7,504 bases of DNA from Acutalibacter sp. (GTDB taxonomy: Bacteria; Bacillota; Clostridia; Oscillospirales; Acutalibacteraceae): contig JAAWSH010000076.1 of assembly GCA_022801475.1 (NCBI GenBank), positions 1-7,504 on the forward strand, read 5' to 3'. The notes beneath the pieces were generated by a model. The model saw only the letters and a list, made by a program, of their open reading frames with translations, was not told where the DNA came from and did not search any database. Position 1 is the stretch's first letter, and each line of letters starts with the position of its first letter. The translations under genes and the position numbers were made by a program. Of this stretch, positions 1 through 6,023 are shown one piece after another.

Positions 1-1
1 A

Positions 2-19
2 ATAGTACGGTTGTACTAT
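2..19. repeat. 7-bp perfect inverted repeat at the left edge
   Basis: ATAGTAC (2-8) and GTACTAT (13-19) are perfect inverted copies around a GGTT loop. It has no T-tract, so it is not a convincing terminator. It could be a dimeric regulator's operator or the tail of a structure belonging to a gene left of the window. The context is cut off, so its role is open. Confidence 0.5.
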
Positions 20-56
20 GACGGAAAAAGTGCAGGCAAATCGTGCGCAGAGCCCA

Positions 57-140
57 CGAGCAGGGTTGCGCGGGCGGGTTTGCTCGGGCAGGTTTACACG
101 AGCAGGTTTGCACGGGCGGGTTTGCACGAGCAGGTCTGCT
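57..140. repeat. 14-bp tandem repeat, six units
   Basis: Six head-to-tail 14-bp units start at 57, 71, 85, 99, 113 and 127 and follow the pattern CG[A/G]GC[A/G]GGTTTGCA. Units at 57, 99 and 127 carry the CGAGCAG form; those at 71 and 113 carry CGGGCGG; the one at 85 is mixed (CGGGCAG). A degenerate partial copy (GAGCAGGTTGCG) appears again at about 192-203. The array can be read as an Arg/Gly-rich peptide in one frame, but that frame runs out of phase into rnhA and has no ribosome binding site, so I treat the array as noncoding. It lies just upstream of the rnhA promoter. Confidence 0.8.
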
Positions 141-144
141 CGTG
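125..144. repeat. 9-bp perfect palindrome ending the 14-bp array
   Basis: CACGAGCAG (125-133) and CTGCTCGTG (136-144) are perfect reverse complements separated by GT. The left arm is the last unit of the 14-bp array, so the palindrome arises where the array meets an inverted partial copy. After it on the + strand comes GGGGTCTTTG, which is too weak a T-tract for a confident terminator. It could be a transcription end for a gene left of the window or a protein-binding site. Confidence 0.55.
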
Positions 145-204
145 GGGTCTTTGTGCGGTGCTGCCTTAAGTATAAGAAGCGGGTTTTAGGGGAGCAGGTT
201 GCGG

Positions 205-233
205 TTGCTTTTTATTTTTTTGGAGGATATAAT
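205..233 (+). promoter_or_regulatory. Predicted sigma-A promoter of rnhA
   Basis: A -35 box TTGCTT (205-210) is followed by exactly 17 bases and a perfect -10 box TATAAT (228-233), inside the only AT-rich stretch upstream of rnhA. Transcription should start near 240, giving a leader of about 130 nt before the ATG at 370. Confidence 0.7.
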
Positions 234-252
234 AGGGGGACAAGCCAAAGAG

Positions 253-320
253 AAAAGAGAAAACAGGCGGGAAAGGCCAAAGGGCAGGGGCCCGTATTGG
301 CAAAAGAGAAAACGGGCGGG
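253..320 (+). repeat. 19-bp direct repeat in the rnhA leader
   Basis: AAAAGAGAAAACAGGCGGG (253-271) recurs at 302-320 with one change (ACGGGCGGG), 49 bp further on. Both lie in the predicted rnhA 5' leader. GCCCG (290-294) can also pair with CGGGC (313-317), so the second copy may be part of a hairpin. No known riboswitch class was recognised. Confidence 0.5.
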
Positions 321-369
321 GCCGCGCTTGGCAAAAAATACAGGGATAAAATACCACCGGGAGGCACCA

Positions 370-1011
370 ATGGCAAAGAAATATTACGCCGTGCGCAGCG
401 GCAAAGACGGCAAGGGAATCTACTTTACATGGGAGGACTGCAAGCGCCAGGTCCACGGCGTGACCGGGGCCATATATAAAAGCTTCCCCACCCTACAGGA
501 GGCCCAGGCGTTCCTGAAAGGCGGGGAAGATATAAAGGGCGCTGGCTTTACCGATAGAGAAGAGGAGGCCCCAAAAGGCGCTGGCTCTGGGGACCAGGGT
601 AAGGCCGTGGCCTATGTGGACGGCAGCTATGACCAGCGCTCTGGGGACTTTGCCTGCGGGGCGGTGCTGTTCTTTGGGCAGGAGCAGCGGGAGTTTTCCC
701 AAAGGTTCACAGACCCCCAGCTGGCCCAGATGCACAACGTGGCCGGGGAGATTATGGGCGTGCTGACCGTGCTGCGCTACTGCCAGGAGCAGGGCATTCC
801 GGCAGTGGAGATTTACCACGACTACGAGGGCCTGGCCCGCTGGGCCGACGGCAGCTGGAAAGCCAACAAGCCCGGCACCCAGAGCTATGCCGCCGCCTGC
901 CGGGAGGCGGCAAAGACCATGGAGATTCGCTTTGTGAAGGTAAAGGGGCACTCGGGCGACAAGTACAACGATATGGCCGACCAGCTGGCCCGGCGGGCGC
1001 TAGGGCTATAG
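370..1011 (+). CDS. rnhA: Ribonuclease H1 with N-terminal hybrid-binding domain
   Basis: This 213-residue protein should cut the RNA strand of RNA-DNA hybrids (R-loops, primers) in the cytoplasm. Residues 1-50 are a viroplasmin-type hybrid-binding domain (YYAVRSGK, then GIYFTWEDCK and GAIYKSF). Residues 51-78 are a charged linker, and 79-213 the RNase H fold. The catalytic acids are visible: D84 (YVDGSYD), E127 (AGE), D151 (YHDYEG) and D204 (NDMADQLA), with H194 in KGHSG. The start is fixed by GGGAGG at 359-364, five bases before the ATG; the reading frame stays open back to 199, but that part has no family similarity and lies over the promoter. The linker contains a KGAG repeat encoded by two copies of GGCGCTGGCT (538-547, 577-586). 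The gene converges with the PatB-type gene, with 18 bases between stops. Function is near certain; choice of rnhA as symbol is by family. Confidence 0.95.
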   Translation: MAKKYYAVRSGKDGKGIYFTWEDCKRQVHGVTGAIYKSFPTLQEAQAFLKGGEDIKGAGFTDREEEAPKGAGSGDQGKAVAYVDGSYDQRSGDFACGAVLFFGQEQREFSQRFTDPQLAQMHNVAGEIMGVLTVLRYCQEQGIPAVEIYHDYEGLARWADGSWKANKPGTQSYAAACREAAKTMEIRFVKVKGHSGDKYNDMADQLARRALGL

Positions 1012-1029
1012 GGCGGCTTGCGCGTTGCC

Positions 1030-2208
1030 TTAATTTCCCCGTACGGCCTTTTCCAGCCGCTCCAGGGCGGCCTGAATGACCCGGCGGGGCGCGGCCAGGT
1101 TCACCCGCTCGAAGCCCGCGCCCTCTGGGCCGAACACATAGCCCTCGTCCAGGAACAGCTGGGCCTTTTGCACCATCAGCTCTTCCAGCTCCTCCTGGGT
1201 TTTGCAAAGGGCGGTGCAGTCCAGCCACAGCAGGTAAGTGCCCTGTAGCTCCACAGGCTTGATCTCCGGCAGCCTCTGGTTGATAAAGTCCACGGCCAGC
1301 TGGCGGTTGGCGTCAATCACCTGGAGCATCTCCTCCATCCAGGCCTCGCACTGGGTATAGGCCACGCGGCAGGCCTCCAGCCCCAGGGCGGCGGGGCCGT
1401 GGTCGCAGAACTTCTGCTGCACGGCCTGGAACTTCTCCCGGTGGTTGGCGCTGGGAATGATGATATTGGAGGTCTGCATGGCCGCCAGGTTAAAGGTCTT
1501 GCTGGGGGCCGTGCACACAATAATGTCGTCCCCGGGCTGGGCGGCGTTGGAGATCACTGTGTGGCTGTGGTCGGGCATGATGATGTCAAAGTGAATCTCG
1601 TCGCTAAGGATGCGCACCTGGTTCTCCCGGCAAATATCGCAGATCCGGGCCAGCTCTTCCGGGGTCCACACCCGGCCCACGGGGTTGTGGGGGCTGCACA
1701 GAATCAGCATTTTATTCTTGGGGTCCTTGGCCAGGGTTTCCAGCAGGGCGAAGTCTATGGAATAGGCGTGGTCCTGGTAGACCAGGGGGCAGCGGGCCAC
1801 CTGGCAGCCGTTGGACTCAATGGCCATGTAGAAGGGGTAGTACACAGGGGTCATGATAATGACTCCGTCTCCGGGCTGGGTGTAGGCGGCCACAGCCATT
1901 ACCAGGGCGGACACCACCCCGTGGGTGCAGCAGATCCACTCTGGCTCAATATGCCAGTGGTGGCGCTTTTCCATCCACTGGCACACAGCGGCCCGGTACT
2001 CGCCCGTGGGGCCGGTATAGCCCAGAATATGGGTGTCCATGTACTCCTTCAGGCCAGCGGCAATCTCCGGCGCGTTTTTAAACTCCATATCCGCCACCGA
2101 GAGAGGCACCACGTCTGGGGCCACCTGGGGGTTCTTTTTGGGCATCTCGTCCCATTTGCCGCTGCCGCAGTGGGAGCGGTCGAGAAGGGTTTCAAAATCA
2201 TACTTCAT
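1030..2208 (-). CDS. patB: MalY/PatB-family PLP-dependent C-S lyase or aminotransferase
   Basis: A complete 392-residue fold-type I PLP enzyme, of normal length for the MalY/PatB family. Members usually cleave cystathionine or cysteine conjugates (C-S beta-lyase, giving pyruvate, ammonia and a thiol); some act as aminotransferases or, like E. coli MalY, also as regulators. Visible residues: GYTGPTGEYR (63-72) near the active site, N175 in SPHNPVGR, D203 in LSDEIHFD, the PLP-binding lysine K237 in APSKTFNLA, and R368 in FERVNLA, which should hold the substrate carboxylate. TAGGAG (2218-2223) lies nine bases before the ATG. It is the last gene of the nth operon, 37 bases after the methyltransferase stop. 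No T-rich terminator is seen after it; transcripts probably end inside or beyond rnhA. The substrate cannot be told from sequence; the symbol denotes family, not proven function. Confidence 0.9.
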   Translation of the reverse strand: MKYDFETLLDRSHCGSGKWDEMPKKNPQVAPDVVPLSVADMEFKNAPEIAAGLKEYMDTHILGYTGPTGEYRAAVCQWMEKRHHWHIEPEWICCTHGVVSALVMAVAAYTQPGDGVIIMTPVYYPFYMAIESNGCQVARCPLVYQDHAYSIDFALLETLAKDPKNKMLILCSPHNPVGRVWTPEELARICDICRENQVRILSDEIHFDIIMPDHSHTVISNAAQPGDDIIVCTAPSKTFNLAAMQTSNIIIPSANHREKFQAVQQKFCDHGPAALGLEACRVAYTQCEAWMEEMLQVIDANRQLAVDFINQRLPEIKPVELQGTYLLWLDCTALCKTQEELEELMVQKAQLFLDEGYVFGPEGAGFERVNLAAPRRVIQAALERLEKAVRGN

Positions 2209-2245
2209 TTTCTTATACTCCTAACATATTGTATTGTCAGCCCGT

Positions 2246-3070
2246 CTACACGCAGACCATCGTGGCAAACCAAGCCTCCGTCTCCGCCACGGGCAGCGCG
2301 TCAAACCCGGCTCCGGGCGCCACCACGCCTACCGGGGTAGGCGGCAGCCGGAACTTTTTGCCTGTATGGCAGCGTACCCGCCAGCCGCAGCGCTCCAAAA
2401 GCCCGGTCAGCTCTGGCTGAGAGTAGGCTCCCGCCAGCCCCAAGCCAGCGGCGGCCTCTTGATTTGCCGCGTCGTCCTCTGGGAAAAAGCAGCACAGGGC
2501 ATACAGGGTCCCCCCGCAGACCCTCCGCAGCTCTCGAACCGCCTGTTCCGGGCCGGGAATATTCTGTAGGCCCAGGCAGGTGGTAACAGCTGGGAGAGAG
2601 CCTTCGCCAAAGGGCAGCGCTTTCGCGTCGCAGGCGGTCAAACTCAGCCGGGCGGTCTCTTCTGGTAAAATCGCGCCCAGGTGGTCCCGCAGAACGCTCT
2701 CTGAAAGGTCCGTGGCCGTTATAGGCGCGGCGGTCTTTTTCAGTAGCGCTCTTACCAGCATCCCGCGCCCGCTGGCAATGTCCACCACTGGCCCCGGGCA
2801 GTCGGCCAGCTCTTTGGCGATAAAGTCCAGCTGGGCCCCAAATTCCCGTATGTACTCCTCTGGGTAGCACTTGCTCCAGGCAAGCTGAAACAGCTCCGCC
2901 GCCTCCCGCGCAAGCCCCCGGTCCTGGTACAGGGCGGATTTACAGGCCAGGTCCGCGCCGTTCAAACTTTGGTCGTCGGCGGCGTCCAGGGCGGCGGCGA
3001 TTTCCGGGTGTTCTCGAAAGAACCGGGTCAATTCCCTTTGGTTTTCCTCCCACTGGTCCGTGCCGCTCAT
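2246..3070 (-). CDS. Class I SAM-dependent methyltransferase, substrate unknown
   Basis: This 274-residue protein has a Rossmann-type methyltransferase core of the Methyltransf_11/25 kind. Motif I is VVDIASGRG (95-103), the acidic residue at the end of strand 2 is D121 in TATDLS, and CDAKALPFGEGSLPAV (147-162) followed by CLGLQNIP (165-172) matches the motif II/post-II region. Residues 1-90 form a mostly helical, charged N-terminal part that may shape the substrate pocket. The C-terminal tail (about 230-274) is not recognised. It has seven cysteines but no obvious metal-binding spacing. Its ATG overlaps the nth stop as ATGA (3067-3070), so translation is likely coupled; GGAGGG sits immediately before the ATG, too close to be a normal ribosome binding site. 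I cannot assign the methyl acceptor; linkage to a repair gene and a sulfur enzyme is suggestive only. Confidence 0.88.
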   Translation of the reverse strand: MSGTDQWEENQRELTRFFREHPEIAAALDAADDQSLNGADLACKSALYQDRGLAREAAELFQLAWSKCYPEEYIREFGAQLDFIAKELADCPGPVVDIASGRGMLVRALLKKTAAPITATDLSESVLRDHLGAILPEETARLSLTACDAKALPFGEGSLPAVTTCLGLQNIPGPEQAVRELRRVCGGTLYALCCFFPEDDAANQEAAAGLGLAGAYSQPELTGLLERCGWRVRCHTGKKFRLPPTPVGVVAPGAGFDALPVAETEAWFATMVCV

Positions 3071-3702
3071 CCCTCCACCCCCGTCTTTGGGCAGAATTCC
3101 TGCATACAGCACTGGCCGCATTTGGCGGACCGGGCCGTGCACACCGCCCGGCCGTGCAGCACCAGCCGGTGGCAGAAGTTATTGGATTCCTCCGGGGGCA
3201 GCAGCTCCCGCAGGTCCCGCTCCACCTTTTCAGGGGTCTTGGTGGCCGTGAGCCCCAGCCGCCCCGCAATGCGGATGCAGTGGGTGTCTGTGACCACGGC
3301 GGGCTTGTGGAAAATGTCGCCCAGCAGCAGGTTGGCGGTTTTGCGGCCCACCCCGGGCAGGCTTAGCAGGTCCTCCATGTTGTCCGGCACCTGGCCGCCG
3401 AAATCATCCCGTATCTTCCGGCAGGCTGCCAGAATGTCCCGGGCCTTGGCCCGGAAAAAGCCGCAGGAGTGGATGAGCTGGCCAATCTCCTCCTCGGTGC
3501 CCTCACAAAAGTCCTCCAGGGTGGGGAACCGGGCGAACAGCGCGGGGGTGACCTGGTTGACCCGGGCGTCTGTGCACTGGGCGGCCAGCCGGGTGGAGAT
3601 CAGCAGCTGCAAGGGGTCCTGGTAGTCCAGCGAGCACAGGGCGTCCGGGTACTCCGCCTTTAGGGCGTCCACGGCCTTTAGGGCCACGTCTTGTTTGGTC
3701 AT
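3067..3702 (-). CDS. nth: Endonuclease III, DNA glycosylase/AP lyase
   Basis: A 211-residue protein of the usual Nth size. It removes oxidised pyrimidines from DNA and nicks at the abasic site in base excision repair. The helix-hairpin-helix LPGVGRKTA (115-123) carries the catalytic lysine K121, and the catalytic aspartate is D139 in VVTDTH. The C-terminal [4Fe-4S] ligands are intact with the classical spacing Cys-X6-Cys-X2-Cys-X5-Cys: C188, C195, C198 and C204. AAAGGA lies about nine bases upstream of the ATG, and a promoter sits 30 bases further up (3732-3760). The frame stays open to 4104, but that extension crosses the promoter and the 13-bp repeats and has no Nth similarity, so 3702 is the start. 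First gene of nth - methyltransferase - patB. Confidence 0.97.
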   Translation of the reverse strand: MTKQDVALKAVDALKAEYPDALCSLDYQDPLQLLISTRLAAQCTDARVNQVTPALFARFPTLEDFCEGTEEEIGQLIHSCGFFRAKARDILAACRKIRDDFGGQVPDNMEDLLSLPGVGRKTANLLLGDIFHKPAVVTDTHCIRIAGRLGLTATKTPEKVERDLRELLPPEESNNFCHRLVLHGRAVCTARSAKCGQCCMQEFCPKTGVEG

Positions 3703-3731
3703 AGGCTTCAGTCCTTTTGAGGTTTTTCTAC

Positions 3732-3760
3732 ATGATACACCAAAAACCCGCGCTTGGCAA
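3732..3760 (-). promoter_or_regulatory. Predicted sigma-A promoter of the nth operon
   Basis: Read on the minus strand, the -35 box TTGCCA (3760-3755) is followed by 17 bases and the -10 box TATCAT (3737-3732). Transcription should start near 3725, leaving a leader of only about 23 nt before the nth ATG. This places the hairpin-rich DNA at 3792-4065 upstream of the promoter and not in the nth leader. Confidence 0.65.
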
Positions 3761-3791
3761 GGCCGGGAAATAGAGTGGGAGCGTCCAAACG

Positions 3792-3934
3792 CGTTGATAA
3801 ACGAACGAGGCTCCGGCAACGGAACAGTAAAAGTTTCGTCAACCTTTACAAAGGTTGCGGGGTTTGGAGACTTGACAACGTCAAGTCTTGGGTAGAGCCC
3901 AAGAGTTGACTTTGCCAACTCTCCACCGCTGGAG
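3792..3934. repeat. Chain of consecutive small hairpins
   Basis: At least seven short inverted repeats follow one another. They are: CGTT/AACG (3792-3803); TCCG/CGGA with a GCAA loop (3812-3823); CAACCTT/AAGGTTG (3840-3857); AGACTTGAC/GTCAAGTCT, 9 bp perfect with a 3-nt loop (3868-3888); CTTGGG/CCCAAG (3887-3903); AGAGTTG/CAACTCT (3902-3922); CTCCA/TGGAG (3921-3934). The last four interlock, each sharing two bases with the next. No coding frame accounts for this. Whether it acts as RNA or DNA structure, and on which strand, is not decided by the sequence. Confidence 0.7.
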
Positions 3935-3967
3935 GCCAAAATATCGTCTATAAAAAATAGTCCTTTT

Positions 3968-4019
3968 GGGCACTCCCAATGGGCACTCCCAATGGGCACT
4001 CCCAATGGGCACTCCCAAA
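3968..4019. repeat. 13-bp tandem repeat, four copies
   Basis: GGGCACTCCCAAT occurs at 3968, 3981 and 3994; a fourth copy at 4007-4019 differs at its last base. Each unit can form a tiny hairpin, TGGG/CCCA around a CACT loop; the first extends to TTGGG/CCCAA. A 13-bp period cannot keep a reading frame and there are no unique spacers, so it is neither a coding repeat nor a CRISPR array. It lies directly before the terminator at 4027. Confidence 0.9.
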
Positions 4020-4026
4020 TAGAATT

Positions 4027-4065
4027 CGGGCTAAAGAGCATAAGGCGGCTCTTTAGCCCGTTTTT
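4027..4065 (+). terminator. Strong intrinsic terminator on the + strand
   Basis: CGGGCTAAAGAG (4027-4038) and CTCTTTAGCCCG (4049-4060) form a perfect 12-bp stem with a 10-nt loop, followed directly by TTTTT (4061-4065). On the minus strand the stem is followed by AATTCTATTTG, a poor U-tract, so it should work in the + direction. No + strand gene lies upstream between 1012 and 4026, so it ends either an unrecognised transcript or blocks antisense read-through toward the esterase gene. Confidence 0.75.
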
Positions 4066-4313
4066 AGGTAGGAAAACTAGGCCTGCGGACCTTCCATCAC
4101 GCAAAGCCGTATGGCTGGAGAAGTCGGCATTTTCTGCGAAAATACCGAAAAGGGCGGAAATATGTTTTTATCTCCGGCGGCTTAGGGGCGTCGGTCTCGG
4201 TTGGTCTCGCCTGCCGGCTCGGTCGGGTCAAAACGGTCTCCAGTGGAGACCTTCCCCGCACCTGGACCGCGTCTTTTTTCCATCCCTTTTTGTTTGGGGG
4301 GGAATAAGCCCCC
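4066..4313. other. Noncoding tail between the terminator and the esterase gene
   Basis: No gene is supported here. It holds a hairpin at 4125-4147 (CGG-C-ATTTTC pairing with GAAAAT-A-CCG around TGC, with one mismatch). It also holds three copies of GGTCTC (4193, 4203, 4235), the last forming the hairpin described separately. A G7/C5 stem-loop (4296-4313) lies immediately after the esterase stop codon and lacks a U-tract on either strand. Confidence 0.55.
4229..4251 (-). terminator. Possible esterase transcription terminator
   Basis: On the minus strand GGTCTCC (4251-4245) and GGAGACC (4241-4235) form a perfect 7-bp stem with a 3-nt loop, followed by GTTTTGA. It lies about 60 bases after the esterase stop. 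The T-tract is only four bases and starts after a G, so this is a weak candidate. Confidence 0.35.
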
Positions 4314-5882
4314 TTAGTGCAGGAACAGCGCCTCGTCCTCCTCTTCCTTGCGGGGGGCGAAGGGGTTGGGGGCATGGGGCAGGTAGGCCTTGTACAGGGC
4401 GTCGTCGTGGTTATGGCGCACCGCGCACTCCCGGTCAAAGATCATGGTGGCCACGTCGTCCGGGGCGCAGGGGGTCCACTCTGGCAGAGAGGGGCAGCTG
4501 GGCACGCCGTAGCGGGCAAAGTTTACAAAGCTGCCTGCCATGCGGTCCTCCAAAAGGTCCGAGACCCCGGGAATATCGCAGACAAACACCTTGTCCGTGT
4601 TGTGGAAGAAGAAGGGGATGTCCGCGCAGTGCCAGGCGCAGTGGCCGTCGTCCAGGGGCATGTCCAGGTTAAACAGGTAGCAGTAGGTGGGGGCCTGGGG
4701 ATGGGCGGCCTTCTTGCGGGCAAAGTCCTTGCTGGGCTCGCGGCAGACCCCGTCTAGGCTAAGCAGGTCCACCAGGCACTTTTCCGGGTAGCACTGGTGG
4801 AAGGCCTCGGCCAGCTCTTCGGTGTGGCCGCCCAGCTTTTTGCGCATCATCTCCAGCTGCTCTTCTTTGGTCAGGTTGTATTTGTTGGCAATGCCGGGGC
4901 CGAAGTCGAACTCGCCGAACACAGAACCCACAATCACCGGAATGGTCTTGGCGTGGTCGGTAAAGCCCACGTCCCGGGGGTCGCCCACATAGAAGTCGTT
5001 TTCAATGGGGCAGTTGCCCACATAGTGGCCCTGTTTTTCAATCTCCGGGGCCACGGCCTTGTAGGCCTCGGCCAGGCGCTCGTAGGGCAGGGTTTCCAGC
5101 TCTTCCACCTGCGCCTCGGTCAGGCCCAGGTAGTTCAGCATAGCCCCGATCAGGGGCCGGCTGTCGTGGCTCTTGGGCTTCATCATGTCGTCAAACACGC
5201 CGCTCATGATAATGCCCTTGTGGAACAGCCCGTCCGCCTTTGGAATCTGCATCAGGTTAAACACCTTGGCCCCGCCGCCGGACTGGCCGAAAATGGTGAC
5301 GTTGTCCGGGTCGCCGCCAAAATTGGCGATGTTGTCCCGCACCCACTGGAGGGCGGCCACCAGGTCGGCGTTGCCCGCGTTGCCGGAGTTTGCGTATTTC
5401 TCGCCATAGGGGGAGAGGTCCAGGTAGCCCAGGATGTTCAGCCGGTGGTTCAGGGTGACAACCACCACGTCGCCGTACTTGGAGAGGTTTTCGCCGTCGT
5501 AGCCTATATGTTCAATGGAGGAGCCCGCCGAGAACCCGCCGCCGTGCAGCCAGACCATTACGGGCTTTTTGGCGCTGGGGTCAATGGACTGGGTCCACAG
5601 GTTCAGGTACTGGCAGTGCTCGTCTTTGGGCCAGTAGCGGTGGGGCACCATAATCTCTCCCTGGCAGCCCTCCCGGTCCAGCATGGGGGACACGTAGCCA
5701 TAGGAAAAGGCGTCCTTCACGCCCTCCCAGGGGGCGGGGGGCTGGGGCGCCTGGAAGCGCTTGGCGTCCGCGTACTTAATGCCGTGGAAGGTATAGGTGC
5801 CGTCAATGATGAACCCCCGCAGCTTGCCAGCCTTGGTCTGTACCACAGGCTCGGTTTTGGTGCATACAAATTGTTTTGCCAT
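4314..5882 (-). CDS. Type-B carboxylesterase/lipase family hydrolase
   Basis: A complete 522-residue alpha/beta hydrolase of the COesterase family, which hydrolyses carboxylic esters. HGGG at 113-116 is the oxyanion-hole motif. The nucleophile is S201 in FGQSGGG, where most relatives have GESAGG. The acid is probably E324 in GSVFGEFDF, and the histidine H418 in AWHCADIPFFF, matching the family H-x-x-D-I-P pattern. FHGIKYA (32-38) and FGGDPDNVTIFG (188-199) are further family signatures. No signal peptide or membrane segment is seen, so it should be cytoplasmic, pointing to small intracellular or imported esters. It is cysteine-rich for the family (12 Cys). AAAGGA lies about nine bases before the ATG, and a near-consensus promoter is at 5918-5946. 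Its only close neighbour is the divergent MATE gene; the substrate is unknown. Confidence 0.93.
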   Translation of the reverse strand: MAKQFVCTKTEPVVQTKAGKLRGFIIDGTYTFHGIKYADAKRFQAPQPPAPWEGVKDAFSYGYVSPMLDREGCQGEIMVPHRYWPKDEHCQYLNLWTQSIDPSAKKPVMVWLHGGGFSAGSSIEHIGYDGENLSKYGDVVVVTLNHRLNILGYLDLSPYGEKYANSGNAGNADLVAALQWVRDNIANFGGDPDNVTIFGQSGGGAKVFNLMQIPKADGLFHKGIIMSGVFDDMMKPKSHDSRPLIGAMLNYLGLTEAQVEELETLPYERLAEAYKAVAPEIEKQGHYVGNCPIENDFYVGDPRDVGFTDHAKTIPVIVGSVFGEFDFGPGIANKYNLTKEEQLEMMRKKLGGHTEELAEAFHQCYPEKCLVDLLSLDGVCREPSKDFARKKAAHPQAPTYCYLFNLDMPLDDGHCAWHCADIPFFFHNTDKVFVCDIPGVSDLLEDRMAGSFVNFARYGVPSCPSLPEWTPCAPDDVATMIFDRECAVRHNHDDALYKAYLPHAPNPFAPRKEEEDEALFLH

Positions 5883-5917
5883 GGAAACACGTTCCTTTCT
5901 TAAAAAATCTCATCCAT

Positions 5918-5946
5918 ATTATAGCTCAAATTTCTGCTCATTGCAA
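5918..5946 (-). promoter_or_regulatory. Predicted sigma-A promoter of the esterase gene
   Basis: On the minus strand a -35 box TTGCAA (5946-5941), 17 bases, then a perfect TATAAT (5923-5918). The start of transcription should be near 5911, about 28 nt before the ATG. The bases around the -35 box (CCCTTGCAAT) are identical to those at the divergent MATE promoter. Confidence 0.8.
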
Positions 5947-5981
5947 GGGGTTTCTTGTGGATTGTGGACATTTTGCCTTTT

Positions 5982-6008
5982 GGGGCAGGGGGATTGCCGG
6001 GCTGCCCC
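5982..6008. repeat. 7-bp inverted repeat between the divergent promoters
   Basis: GGGGCAG (5982-5988) pairs perfectly with CTGCCCC (6002-6008) across a 13-nt GC-rich loop. No T-tract follows on either strand, so it is not a terminator. It lies about 35 bp upstream of the esterase -35 box and could be a regulator site or a chance result of the G-rich composition. Confidence 0.4.
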
Positions 6009-6023
6009 TGGCAGGCCTGTTTT

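Noticed and set aside
18..479. Open frame of 153 codons through the 14-bp array
   Set aside because: Arg/Gly-rich repeat translation, no ribosome binding site, runs out of frame into rnhA and crosses the rnhA promoter.
1012..1029. Bidirectional terminator between the convergent rnhA and PatB-type genes
   Set aside because: Only 18 bases, with no stem longer than about 3 bp and no T-tract.
1399..2340. 313-codon + strand frame antisense to the PatB-type gene
   Set aside because: Gly/His/Val-rich shadow frame without domain motifs; the opposite strand encodes a complete PLP enzyme.
3071..3142. Upstream start for the methyltransferase at 3142
   Set aside because: It would overlap the nth iron-sulfur region by 76 bases. 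The ATGA overlap start at 3070 is more economical and gives a normal N-terminus.
3968..4019. CRISPR array
   Set aside because: The units are 13 bp and directly joined, with no spacers and no cas genes.
3703..4104. 134-codon N-terminal extension of nth
   Set aside because: It covers the nth promoter, the hairpin chain and the 13-bp repeats. Family similarity and the ribosome binding site both begin at 3702.
4797..5903. 368-codon + strand frame antisense to the esterase
   Set aside because: Low-complexity Gly/Val/His-rich translation typical of a shadow frame in GC-rich DNA; the minus strand frame has the full esterase motif set.
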